Origin: Staphylothermus sp.
GTDB lineage: Archaea > Thermoproteota > Thermoprotei_A > Sulfolobales > Desulfurococcaceae
DNA: 49,092 nt
NCBI GenBank assembly: GCA_021157925.1
Contig: JAGGVR010000107.1
Location: 1-49,092 of the forward strand
Reading direction: 5' to 3'
The position numbers were made by a program, and so were the translations under genes. This document shows positions 10,231 to 20,242 of this stretch, piece by piece. The notes beneath the pieces were generated by a model. That model did not search any database. It worked only from the letters and a program-made list of their open reading frames with translations, and was not told where the DNA came from. Position 1 is the first letter of the stretch. Every line of letters begins with the position of its first letter.

Positions 10231-11487
10231 TTATTGTGCTCGTCTTCCTCCCTTAGCTACAATGCCTATAACGAATCCAATTATGAGAGCAATTATACCA
10301 ATAATAGCCAACGTTGCTGCATCAGGGGCAGCTGTTGTTGTCACTGTAGTGGTATCTGTGTCTGTATGAGTTACTACTTCGGTCTTTGTTTCAGTCTCCA
10401 TTACTGTTGTTGTTTCAGTAACTGTTGTTTTCTCTGTATGAGTAGCTGTTTCTGTCACAGTCTCTGTTACTGTCTCCTTCACGATCTTTGGTGCTAGTTC
10501 TGGTGGTACAAGTCTTGCATCATAGAGTACCCATCCAAGCTCTGCTTCAGTTCCCTCACTACCAAAATATGTAGAGAACGCTACGCTACTCCATACTACC
10601 TTTTCTGCCGGTATTCCGAAGAAGTTAACTAATTGATCGAATACTTCATTAACAAATGGTTTTAGGTCAACGTAAACTTCGCCACTCATTATATCTGTGT
10701 TCTTGAGTAGGAATACCATCGCAGCCCAACCACCACCACTTAACGCTCTCTGCACCTCGAATTCGCCGTTCACTAATTCACCATTTACAATTAGTGGGAC
10801 AGTTATTGTTTTTACAACGGTTTTGTCACCAACCCATCCACCAAAATCGTCATGGAATGCTACATATACCTCTCCAATACCACTACCGTCATCTGCGTTC
10901 TCGAACCACATGAGAAGCCCTGTTCTCACTAACGTATCGTCACGTCTAAATACTTCATAGTTGATCTTCACATAGAGAGTATCATATTGGTTTAGAAAGT
11001 CTTGTGCCGCCATTGGTAGTGTGATCCATGTGTATCCACCAGTTGGTGGTAGAACAGTGCCTCCTGCAACTCCTGGTGGTGTTCTTCCAGCAAATACGAC
11101 ATCTGGGTTGCCAAAAGCTATTCCGCCCCATACTGTTTCAACGTTGCTTAGGGTTGCATAGAATGCTACTTGATCCTTGCTCTTAATGAACCTCATGTAG
11201 TTTTCTCCTGTCGCGTTTGCAACATTCCAGAAGTTTGGCTCAATCCATAGTTTTGTTCCATCGCTCCTTGTAACTAATTGTCCGGGCCAAGTACAGTTGT
11301 GGTAAAGTATACCATTGACATCAGCAGGCTCGACCCAGAAACCACCTGGTACCCATACAAGAACTACATCTCCTGGTTTAGGTGATGATGCAAGTGCCTT
11401 AATCTCCTCTAGTGATGCCGCCATTGATGCTGTTGGTAGAATTAATAGACCAATCAGGAGTATTATGAATACGTTCTTCGAATTCAT
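10231..11487 (-). CDS. exported GH12-like (endoglucanase) protein with Thr/Glu-rich stalk and C-terminal TM anchor
   Basis: Signal peptide; segments resembling GH12 (IEPNFWNVANATGE, GNPDVVFAG, RTGLLMWFEN, C-terminal EGTEAELGWVLYDARL); TVTETVTETATHTEKTTV stalk then TM helix. Confidence 0.6.
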   Translation of the reverse strand: MNSKNVFIILLIGLLILPTASMAASLEEIKALASSPKPGDVVLVWVPGGFWVEPADVNGILYHNCTWPGQLVTRSDGTKLWIEPNFWNVANATGENYMRFIKSKDQVAFYATLSNVETVWGGIAFGNPDVVFAGRTPPGVAGGTVLPPTGGYTWITLPMAAQDFLNQYDTLYVKINYEVFRRDDTLVRTGLLMWFENADDGSGIGEVYVAFHDDFGGWVGDKTVVKTITVPLIVNGELVNGEFEVQRALSGGGWAAMVFLLKNTDIMSGEVYVDLKPFVNEVFDQLVNFFGIPAEKVVWSSVAFSTYFGSEGTEAELGWVLYDARLVPPELAPKIVKETVTETVTETATHTEKTTVTETTTVMETETKTEVVTHTDTDTTTVTTTAAPDAATLAIIGIIALIIGFVIGIVAKGGRRAQ

Positions 11488-11782
11488 GATAACAACCCCT
11501 AGATCTAGATTTATAATCTATGTTTAATATATTTTGTTAAGTCAAGTATAAAAACAATACATCAACACTATATGGAAAGATAAAATCCTGATAGGGCTGT
11601 ATTTTCATCTCTTATGCTTTCTCGACGTTTTGAAATATACATTAATAAATTAATGATAATCTGTGAAAGTGATGTATTTGAAAATAGTTATTGACCATAT
11701 CTTGAAATACAAGAAGACTTACCACATAGAATTCAAAGCACCTATATTTATGTGGAGAACGTAGTACAAAAATAATATCGTT

Positions 11783-14551
11783 TTATGGTTTCTTGCTTTT
11801 AAATATAAATAGTACAATTATTCCCGCAACGATGACTGGTAAGAGAATCAATAATATTCTTGTAAGATCTAGTTTACTGGGCTCAGTTTTTGTTATTTGT
11901 TGAGTAGTTGTAGTTATCATTGTAGTAGTTGTAGTGGTTGTAGTTGTTGATTGTATTGCAGTTGTTTCTGTCCCAGCTGTGGTTTGAGTTGTTGTTGTAG
12001 TTTTTTCTTGAGGTATTGTTTCGGGTAGTGCTTTTGTTATTGTTATTAAGCTTGATGGGGGTTCGTATGTGTATAGTTTTTCTTGTGGTATTCCGAGTGT
12101 TTCTGCTAATGCTCTGGATCTTAGTGTTACTTTGAGTATGTTGTAAGCGCTTCTTCTAAGATAAGATATATTAAGGTCCCCAATCTTAATGGATGTTTCT
12201 ACTTGTTTCCAAACATTCGCGAAAAGGTTGGGCTCGTATGGCATTAATGCGTCATTACCCGCTATATAAGCCATATAATTGTAGCTCCCTGAGCCCCAAT
12301 CAGTCATTACGAATCCATTGAATCCCCATTCGTATCTAAGAATGCCTTGTATCAATTCGGGATCATTGCCTGTATATATTCCGTTTAATTTGTTGTAGGA
12401 TGTCATAATACACCACGGATCAGCTGTTTTAACGATTATTTCAAATGGTTTTAGGTAGATTTCGCGTAGAGCTCTTTCAGAAGCGTATACATCTAGTTTA
12501 AATCTATTGAATTCCTGCTCATAGGCTACAAAGTGTTTAACTACTACTCCTATTCCATTATGGCTTTGAACACCCTTCACAATCTCTGATGCAAGTATAC
12601 CGGTAAGTAATGGATCCTCTGAGAAGTACTCAGCATTCCTACCACCAAGCGGATTCCTATGAATATTAACAGCGGGTGCAAGCCATAACGTGATGTTAGC
12701 CCATCTCATTTCCCGACCTATTTGTATTCCGTATATTCGTGCAAGCTCGGTATTCCATGAAGCTGCTAATATACTAGCACTTGGATAAGCAATCCCTCCT
12801 GGATTAGGCGATGGCCCATCCCTTAATCCATTAGGTCCATCAGCATGTCTAAGCTCTGGTATCTTACGGCTTATGTGTGCTCGGAGACCAATAGTTATGT
12901 CCACTAGTTCCCTTAGTGATAACTGCCCGATTAGTTCCTCGAGTGTATGCTTTCCTTCTACAATATCCTTCAATGTTATAATTGGTTGCTCCGGAACCTC
13001 GGGGAATTTGGGAGGTTTATTGATTTCCGTTATACTTTTGGACTTGTCCATGGTTTTAAACAAGTTAGTATTAACAATATATTTAGGTGCATTCTCGATC
13101 TCCTTTTCTCTGCACGGATATGGGAATGTTTCAGCCCCCTTCTTTGATAATCGGTCAATATGTGGGCTGTGTAGCCTATTCTGTGTTTTCACTAATACTA
13201 CTCTATTAGGTATAGTTAAAATAGCAGCAACACTTGTATTCCTCGAAGATGCGCCAACTCGTATGATGTAATCACCTTTTGCTAACACCCACGAGCTTGT
13301 ATTTTCATCGTAGGACGCCAGTGAAGATATGTTAATCGTGATATTGATTACTTGTTGTTTACCTGGATCTAAAACATCTGTTTTAGCAAAAGCTATGAGT
13401 TCCTGGTATGGATTTTCTAGTTCATCATTAGGCTTAGATACATATACTTGGACCACTTCTTTTCCTGGATAGTGTCCTTTATTTCTAACGAGTACTGATA
13501 CCTCAAATTGTGTCCCCATCAGACTAGTATTCAGTACTTCTATCTCAAAATCCGTATAGGATAGACCATATCCAAATGGATAAGCTGGACTGATATTGAA
13601 TGTGTCAAAATATCTATAACCAACATAAATGTCCTCATAATATCTAGCTACAAACTTACTAAAGTATTTAGTGGATGGATAATCCTCTAAGGACTTTGCC
13701 CACGTATCAGGGAGTCTGCCACTAGGAGACACTATACCAGCTAATATCGAAGCAATAGCGTTTCCTCCCTGCTCTCCTGGGAATCCAACCCATACAATAG
13801 CATCGATCCCTTCATTATCCCAATTTATAGAGATAGGGCCTGGAGTATTTAATATTACTATAACTTTATCGAAGAATTTCGTGACTTGGTCTAGGAGCCT
13901 GCTCTCATTATCACGTAGATAAAATGAACCATCACTTATATCCGCACCCTCAGTAGCACTTCTGCCTATAACAACTATTGCGACATTATTCCTCGCCGCA
14001 AACTCCTTCATTTCTTCATCACTAAAGACTATTTCCTTTCCACCCGCTTCTTCATAACGAGACACTATCTCTTCGTCCACGTTAAAACCAGCATTCCTAA
14101 GACCCTCTAACAGCGTCACCAATCTTTCCTCGGGTACCTTAACATATGAAGAACCACCACAATGATAATTCCAAGCCCAGTGCTGAGCAACACCAAACAC
14201 AGCAACCCTACTGCTTCTATCCAGAGGCAATACACCATTATTCTTTAAGACAACGATTCCCTCCAGAGCAATAACATAAGATAATTTTGCGCCATCCTTA
14301 AGTACATCGGGAAGCGTTTCTGGTATAGACTTTAATACAAAATCGGGGACAGTGTATTTTGATAGAAATTCCTTTACAGCCGTATCGAGCCTAGAACCGT
14401 CATTACTTGACTCGTTAGCTGCATACACAATAAACACATCCATTAATATGTTTAAAGAGATAACAAATAATACTAATAATGCTCCGAAACATAATAATTT
14501 AAGGCGAATCTCCACACACCCCCCCATTAGCCTACACATGTAGCTAATCAA
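11783..14551 (-). CDS. GH3 family beta-glucosidase-type enzyme with reversed domain order, exported and C-terminally anchored
   Basis: GH3 C-domain (ALEGIVVLKNNGVLPL...) and FnIII-like region precede the TIM-barrel domain (LRHADGPNGLRDG, VVKHFVAYEQE, GFVMTDWGS nucleophile D); Thr-rich stalk and TM at the C-terminus. Confidence 0.88.
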   Translation of the reverse strand: MISYMCRLMGGCVEIRLKLLCFGALLVLFVISLNILMDVFIVYAANESSNDGSRLDTAVKEFLSKYTVPDFVLKSIPETLPDVLKDGAKLSYVIALEGIVVLKNNGVLPLDRSSRVAVFGVAQHWAWNYHCGGSSYVKVPEERLVTLLEGLRNAGFNVDEEIVSRYEEAGGKEIVFSDEEMKEFAARNNVAIVVIGRSATEGADISDGSFYLRDNESRLLDQVTKFFDKVIVILNTPGPISINWDNEGIDAIVWVGFPGEQGGNAIASILAGIVSPSGRLPDTWAKSLEDYPSTKYFSKFVARYYEDIYVGYRYFDTFNISPAYPFGYGLSYTDFEIEVLNTSLMGTQFEVSVLVRNKGHYPGKEVVQVYVSKPNDELENPYQELIAFAKTDVLDPGKQQVINITINISSLASYDENTSSWVLAKGDYIIRVGASSRNTSVAAILTIPNRVVLVKTQNRLHSPHIDRLSKKGAETFPYPCREKEIENAPKYIVNTNLFKTMDKSKSITEINKPPKFPEVPEQPIITLKDIVEGKHTLEELIGQLSLRELVDITIGLRAHISRKIPELRHADGPNGLRDGPSPNPGGIAYPSASILAASWNTELARIYGIQIGREMRWANITLWLAPAVNIHRNPLGGRNAEYFSEDPLLTGILASEIVKGVQSHNGIGVVVKHFVAYEQEFNRFKLDVYASERALREIYLKPFEIIVKTADPWCIMTSYNKLNGIYTGNDPELIQGILRYEWGFNGFVMTDWGSGSYNYMAYIAGNDALMPYEPNLFANVWKQVETSIKIGDLNISYLRRSAYNILKVTLRSRALAETLGIPQEKLYTYEPPSSLITITKALPETIPQEKTTTTTQTTAGTETTAIQSTTTTTTTTTMITTTTQQITKTEPSKLDLTRILLILLPVIVAGIIVLFIFKSKKP

Positions 14552-14628
14552 CTAATCTCATAAAATAACATTCCTCCACGCACGATACCTCATTCATTTA
14601 AATTATTATTTATACAATTAAAACTACT

Positions 14629-14826
14629 AAGCAAGACCCAGCCCTTCATATCCGAGGAGGAACTAGCGATCATAAAGAAATAAGGAAGCACAAAGAGATG
14701 AAAGCACAAATGTTAGAATTCACACGAAAACTAGTCAATGAAACAATTGATCCTAGACAGAAGATTATTCTCGCAGAAATATATGATGACGAAACAAAAC
14801 ATCGCAAATTGCTCCTAGACATGTAA
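14629..14826 (+). pseudogene. remnant of a ferritin-like helical protein
   Basis: Frame ending in TAA 14824-14826 reads ...DHKEIRKHKEMKAQMLEFTRKLVNETIDPRQKIILAEIYDDETKHRKLLLDM*; ferritin-like helix with DETKHRKLL; no full gene upstream. Confidence 0.35.
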
Positions 14827-15005
14827 GTATATGTGGCAGAAGAAGAAGCCTTTACAGATGGAAAACTGTGAGATGCTGTATGGAAGGAGAGCCTATGACA
14901 CGGTTCACCCGGTGGATAAACTAGACTTAAAAACAATTATCTTTCATCAATCCTTTCTTGTTTTAATGAACACAATATTTTTAGACTATTATTATTTTTG
15001 CTCAA

Positions 15006-15524
15006 TTAATGGTTATGGTGTTGAAAAGATCTTTTACCGATCATGTATGCTTTCTTGTTGACTTCATAGTTTTTTCTCTTTTGAAGTAGCTTGTCTATGA
15101 CTTTATCAATACCCTCTATGTCTAGGATTGAGAATACGGCTCCTACTGCTACTATGTTTAGTGCTTGATAGACTCCTTCTTTCTCAGCAATTGTTGATAA
15201 TGGTGCCTTGATTGCTCCGGGAATATTTGTTTTTACTAGCTTTTTGTCTAGTATGATTTTCTTGGATTTTTCTACTAGCCGTTTCCACCGCTTCAATCCT
15301 TCCTCGTGAAGCACTACTATAATATCGAATTCTTCTATGAATGGATTCTTTATCGGTTCATGATCTGCTACCACGTATCCTAGCACTGATCCTCCTCTTA
15401 CAGAGGCTCCATAGTTTTGTAGTTGTGCAACATAATAGCCCTTCTCATAAAGGGCTTCAGCTGTTAGTGTTGCTGCAAAGACTATTCCTTGTCCTCCCCT
15501 GCCTAGATAAGCTATTTTGAACAT
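15006..15524 (-). CDS. korC: 2-oxoacid:ferredoxin oxidoreductase, gamma subunit
   Basis: GRGGQGIVFAATLTAEAL and GASVRGG motifs; position in the four-subunit operon. Confidence 0.85.
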   Translation of the reverse strand: MFKIAYLGRGGQGIVFAATLTAEALYEKGYYVAQLQNYGASVRGGSVLGYVVADHEPIKNPFIEEFDIIVVLHEEGLKRWKRLVEKSKKIILDKKLVKTNIPGAIKAPLSTIAEKEGVYQALNIVAVGAVFSILDIEGIDKVIDKLLQKRKNYEVNKKAYMIGKRSFQHHNH

Positions 15525-15530
15525 ATTGTT

Positions 15531-16361
15531 TCACCTCTTCAGCCTAGCTATTAATTGTTTATAGTTATCTAGGAATCCAGGCTTGTCTTCTTCTCTAAAG
15601 ACACCGGTTGGGATATGCTTGGTTCTCTCTTCGGCTGGTAGTTTCTCCCATTTCTCATACCCTATACAAGTGTTCATTAGTTCCTTTAGCTTCTGACCCG
15701 GTGTCTTGTTTTCTCTCCTTATAACAAATGTTGTACAAGGAGCATATACTTCTATGAAACGGAACCCTCTCTTGATTTCTCCAAGGACTTTCTTGAAGCT
15801 GTTCTTTAGGAATAGGTATTGTGAAACACACCATCTAGCAACATAGTTAGCATTAGTATTTGCTATTAATCTTGCAACATCCATTGGTTCCTCGGGGTTA
15901 CCATAGGGTGTTGTTGGTGTGACCATTCCCTTGGGGGTGGTTGGTGCTGCTTGTCCACGAGTCATACCATATACTAGATTATTTATCATAATAACTACTA
16001 AGTCCATGTTCCTCCTAGCCGCGTGGAGTAAGTGGTTGCCACCAATAGATGCTAAGTCACCATCACCACCGATAACGATCACTTCTAATTCGGGATTAGC
16101 TAGTTTAACACCAGTAGCAACAGGAATTGCTCTACCGTGTAGTGTGTGGAGAGAATCAGCCTTAATATAGGGGCTTGGTATCCATGATGAACAACCAATA
16201 CCGCTAACGAACACGTATTTTCTCAGATCATATATTCCGAGCTCCTCAAATGCTTGGAACAAAGCATTCATAACAATACCGTTATAGCATCCTGGACAAA
16301 ATGCTGTTGGTAATACTTCTCTCCTCATATACTTAAGACTCAGGTGCTCATGTTTAATCAC
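15531..16361 (-). CDS. korB: 2-oxoacid:ferredoxin oxidoreductase, beta subunit (TPP-binding)
   Basis: FCPGCYNG, GIGCSSW, LHTLHGRAIPVATG, GGDGDLASIGGNHLLHAARRN, NNLVYGMTRGQAAPTT. Confidence 0.92.
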   Translation of the reverse strand: MIKHEHLSLKYMRREVLPTAFCPGCYNGIVMNALFQAFEELGIYDLRKYVFVSGIGCSSWIPSPYIKADSLHTLHGRAIPVATGVKLANPELEVIVIGGDGDLASIGGNHLLHAARRNMDLVVIMINNLVYGMTRGQAAPTTPKGMVTPTTPYGNPEEPMDVARLIANTNANYVARWCVSQYLFLKNSFKKVLGEIKRGFRFIEVYAPCTTFVIRRENKTPGQKLKELMNTCIGYEKWEKLPAEERTKHIPTGVFREEDKPGFLDNYKQLIARLKR

Positions 16362-16365
16362 GGGT

Positions 16366-17478
16366 TCACACCTCTAAAGCCTTCTTGATCTCGGATGGAT
16401 AAATAGGGACCCCACCACCAACCTTGTTGACGCCAACTACTTTTATACCACTATCGATAACCTGCTGGACATCATAGATCAGTTGACCCAGTGACAACTC
16501 TGGTACAACGACAAGCCTCACATTAGATAATAGTTCTCGGAGCAAATCATAGTTCAGCGGCCACAGCGTAATCAATCTAATCAACAATACATTATCTAAA
16601 CCCATAACAGCTTCCTTCGCAGACCTACACGTAGAGCCGAAACACACTATTGCTTTCTCAGCCCTTCCCGGATCACCTATGACTTCGTACTTGAACACCT
16701 TGTCGATATTGCCCCATATCTTCTCCTTAAGCCTTCTGACAAGCTTGTAGTGTGTCTCGAAGCTATGTACATCTCTATAACCATACTCATTATGAGTAGA
16801 CCCCGTGACGAGGACATAGTATCCCTCACCGAGACGAGGCATTGGCGGTGGAATTCTTGGGTCATCGCTTCCAAATAATGGCTCGTGATCACTTGATCTA
16901 CGGCGCTCAACAAGCTTTATCTCCCCAGGTTCTTTCCGAAACACTACTTCCCGGCCATGCCCTATGAATTCATCCATTAAGAAAACCACGGGTGTCCTCA
17001 GAGACTCTGATATGTTGAAAGCCTCTATGATCAAATCATATGCTTCTTGAGGAGATTCTGGAGCCAAAACCACTAGGTACTGGTCTCCATGTCTACCCCA
17101 ACGAGTCTGCATAAGATCTCCTTGTGCAGCTTTTGTTGCTTGACCAGTAGCGGGGCCTGCACGCATAACATCAACGATCACGAGAGGAGTTTCAGTCATT
17201 ACAGCGTAGCCTATGCCTTCTTGCATTAAGCTAAAACCAGGCCCACTAGTTGCAGCCATTGATTTCAAACCAGCCCAAGAAGCCCCGATGATCATGTTTA
17301 TTGCGGCTAACTCGTCCTCAGCTTGTATGAAAACACCGCCGGCTTCTGGGAGGAGTTTTGCCATCATATGCATTATCTCACTACTAGGAGTGATCGGGTA
17401 GCCAGCATAGAATCTACAACCAGCATCAATAGCTCCATAAGCTACTGCCTCATTACCAGAGAGAAACATTCTCTTCAC
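16366..17478 (-). CDS. korA: 2-oxoacid:ferredoxin oxidoreductase, alpha subunit
   Basis: GNEAVAYGAIDAGCRFYAGYPITPSSEIMH, ATSGPGFSLMQEGIGYA, GPATGQATKAAQGDLMQ. Confidence 0.92.
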   Translation of the reverse strand: MKRMFLSGNEAVAYGAIDAGCRFYAGYPITPSSEIMHMMAKLLPEAGGVFIQAEDELAAINMIIGASWAGLKSMAATSGPGFSLMQEGIGYAVMTETPLVIVDVMRAGPATGQATKAAQGDLMQTRWGRHGDQYLVVLAPESPQEAYDLIIEAFNISESLRTPVVFLMDEFIGHGREVVFRKEPGEIKLVERRRSSDHEPLFGSDDPRIPPPMPRLGEGYYVLVTGSTHNEYGYRDVHSFETHYKLVRRLKEKIWGNIDKVFKYEVIGDPGRAEKAIVCFGSTCRSAKEAVMGLDNVLLIRLITLWPLNYDLLRELLSNVRLVVVPELSLGQLIYDVQQVIDSGIKVVGVNKVGGGVPIYPSEIKKALEV

Positions 17479-17484
17479 ACATAC

Positions 17485-17718
17485 TCACCTCTTCTCAACA
17501 ACCACTATTGCTTGGTCTGGGCAGAACCACATACACAGCTTACACCCAATACATTCTCCTACAAGCTTCGGATTAGGATAACCAGTCGCTGGATTCACAC
17601 TATCCATAACAAGAGCCTTCCGAGGACAGATCTCCGAACAAATACCACACCCCTTACAGAGCAAACCATTAACATCAACAACATAGGTTTTACCCATAGA
17701 ACAGCCCCTCACAAACAA
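17485..17718 (-). CDS. korD: 2-oxoacid:ferredoxin oxidoreductase, delta (2x[4Fe-4S] ferredoxin) subunit
   Basis: Two CxxCxxCxxxC motifs: CKGCGICSEICP and CIGCKLCMWFCP; first gene of the operon. Confidence 0.88.
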   Translation of the reverse strand: MFVRGCSMGKTYVVDVNGLLCKGCGICSEICPRKALVMDSVNPATGYPNPKLVGECIGCKLCMWFCPDQAIVVVEKR

Positions 17719-17779
17719 TAACTATATCGATTCGAGTAGAAAACCGTATTGGGAGAAAACACATGTGGAGAAAAAAGTA

Positions 17780-19021
17780 TTATTGTTGCGGAGGATATAT
17801 GTAGCTTCCAGCAAATAATACTGCATCGTTTCCGGGATCTACTAGGAAGAATAAGAATGGCTTATTAATCCATATGTTTTCCAATTCTTGTGGAATAGCT
17901 GTTAGTTTTATGATTATAGCGGTTGCTGCAGCAGCTTCTGTACCATAAATAGTTATTTTCATACGTGCTCTATGCAGTACGTCATCAACATACAAGATCT
18001 TAGCATTATTAGCTAGCATAGGGCTTAAATCAGCTTGATCAGGGTCAAAGACTTTTACTATCCCCATATCCCTTAATACTTTCTTATAACTAATTACTCC
18101 ACTATCAATATCGAAGACTGGTAAGTATAATTTAGCCTCAACTGGTTTCTTAGAGAATAATTCATCGAAGATCCTAAGTAGATCCTGGCCCTTTAGACTA
18201 GATACAAATCCTTCAAGGTCACCGTTCTTAGGCATAATAACTACAAACTTTATATCAGTCCCCTTATACCCTAGAGCTAATGCAATATAGTCATTGGTTT
18301 CGACAAGGTAGACTTCTTGTATTCCTGTAAGATAGTCTACATCAACTTCTCCTCCGGGTGAATAGAACTTGTCTTTGATAACAATTTCGAACGGTGTAGT
18401 CCAATTAGCTTTAAAATACAGCGTGTTTACCAATACAATCCTAGTCAGGGGATCTATTGATGATTCATCCACTATACGCTTGATTAAATCATAAGTCTTA
18501 TTCGAAACCCAGTCATTAATCATTCTCACAGCAAGAGACGGGTTATGTACGAAATCAACGTATTTAGCTTCAGCGTAATAGTATTCTTCAAGCAACTCTA
18601 CATACGACTTATTAATCGGGAACCCTTCCTGAACCCATATACTATTAGCTACATTACTTCTAGCAGGATCAGAGACAATAAGCATATCATTGAGAACATT
18701 TTTGAACCAAGTCCTGGCATCACTCATAGACGATAAGTAAAGAGCTTTCATAAGCTCAGCTCTAGTATCACCACCAGCCCCCTCCGTAAGCATAAGCAAC
18801 GCTATATAAATACTCAACGGAGAAACAACAGTATTATTCCTACCCAAACCACTCCTCTTCAACAACTCCAGAGAAAACACAGTATAAGAATCAATAGGCT
18901 TACCATAAACAATCTCACCAACACCACCCCTATTGAACACATAGTAGAAAACACCAACAACTACAGCAACAATTAAAACAATACCAACAATAATCAAATA
19001 CAATCGTCTAGAACGAACCAT
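17780..19021 (-). CDS. serpin-family protease inhibitor with N-terminal signal anchor
   Basis: NSIWVQEGFPINKSYVELL, LVNTLYFKANWTTPFE, hinge GTEAAAATA, NKPFLFFLVDPGNDAVLFAGSYIYP; N-terminal hydrophobic helix. Confidence 0.92.
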   Translation of the reverse strand: MVRSRRLYLIIVGIVLIVAVVVGVFYYVFNRGGVGEIVYGKPIDSYTVFSLELLKRSGLGRNNTVVSPLSIYIALLMLTEGAGGDTRAELMKALYLSSMSDARTWFKNVLNDMLIVSDPARSNVANSIWVQEGFPINKSYVELLEEYYYAEAKYVDFVHNPSLAVRMINDWVSNKTYDLIKRIVDESSIDPLTRIVLVNTLYFKANWTTPFEIVIKDKFYSPGGEVDVDYLTGIQEVYLVETNDYIALALGYKGTDIKFVVIMPKNGDLEGFVSSLKGQDLLRIFDELFSKKPVEAKLYLPVFDIDSGVISYKKVLRDMGIVKVFDPDQADLSPMLANNAKILYVDDVLHRARMKITIYGTEAAAATAIIIKLTAIPQELENIWINKPFLFFLVDPGNDAVLFAGSYIYPPQQ

Positions 19022-19154
19022 AATTAATCACCAAGCAAAACCTATATAGAACAAACCATATAAACCAATGCTATGAACAAACCAAAACAATAATCGAACA
19101 AATAAATCCAAATAACCGAACACATACAGATAAAACCATTGAACAAAGAACAAT

Positions 19155-20232
19155 CTAGTGCATAGGCTCCAAAAATATGACCTCGTGCTTATTTAGAAGT
19201 AGTGCGAACATTACGTCCTCGAGACTGTTTGCGTGTACGTGTATTAGCTGGAGTATTGTTATTATTATTTCTTGCCAGTATATGTTGATTATGTTTTTCT
19301 CGAACTCAATGAAGAATCATATATTATTAGGCGTTTTTGGAACCTTCCTTAAGTCAAAATACACATCCCATGAATTCCTGGGATCACTCGTTAAAGACAT
19401 ATCTATTCCCTTATCACCGAATCTACTGATCCAAGCCTTCTTGAACTCATTAAACCTATTCTTAACAAAGTTCTCAAAGATCTTATCCATGAAAACCCTG
19501 TCCCCCTGACTACGAGTAATTACAATAACGTTACCTACATATGCGGGAGCCAATTCATCCTCGTAGGGTTCAGTGAATGCTATGATATAGGGTGGATGAA
19601 AATATACGTATCAAAACCGTAAGCGTTTGCGATCCTAAGGATACATGGATCGATCAACTTTATATATGTACCATTATACTTGAACGTAGTGTAGTTCGGT
19701 AAACAATACTCTGCAGGCGCAAGATTAATTATAACAAATCTATACTCGTCTAAATAGAATATTGCATTTATAGAACCCATTCCTGTCGGATCATCTCCTG
19801 TAAAATAACCATTATGGTATATGAATAATCGCTTATTGACTCTATCGTATTGTATCCATGTACGGTTATCCTATGGATGTTTTGTACCACGAAAATAAAG
19901 CTCAGTGTTCAAAGCAATTTGATAAATAATCTTGTTTAGTATAAAGCGTTTGAACTCATATGTATGGTTTAAGCTATATCTATCATATTGTATTTGTATA
20001 TCTTTTTTGCTCCAAAATATATCGAATGAATAAACCCATAACTTATCGGATTTACTCCAATACTCATCAAGCAGAGTATCAGCTATTCCTCTGTATCTCT
20101 AACATCCCCAACATTAACAATAACCCTACCCTCCACACTAGACCCACAAAAATAAATACAAAGGAATAGTACAGAGGACAAAACAAGAACAACCAAGACA
20201 AAAACCAACAACTTATAGTTCCGAGAAGACAT
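19155..20232 (-). pseudogene. degraded gene for an exported protein of unknown family
   Basis: ATG at 20232 followed by a signal-like MSSRNYKLLVFVLVVLVLSSVLFLCIYFCG. The reading continues through a frameshift near 20085, TAG 19871-19873, a frameshift near 19585 and TGA 19317-19319, to TAG at 19155-19157. Confidence 0.75.
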
Positions 20233-20242
20233 GATGATCGCT

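Noticed and set aside
10201-10497. Cys/Ser-rich + strand ORF
   Set aside because: Antisense artefact over the stalk and TM-coding end of the GH12-like gene.
12873-13271. 132-aa + strand ORF inside the GH3 gene
   Set aside because: Antisense to a well-supported coding region, no recognisable motif.
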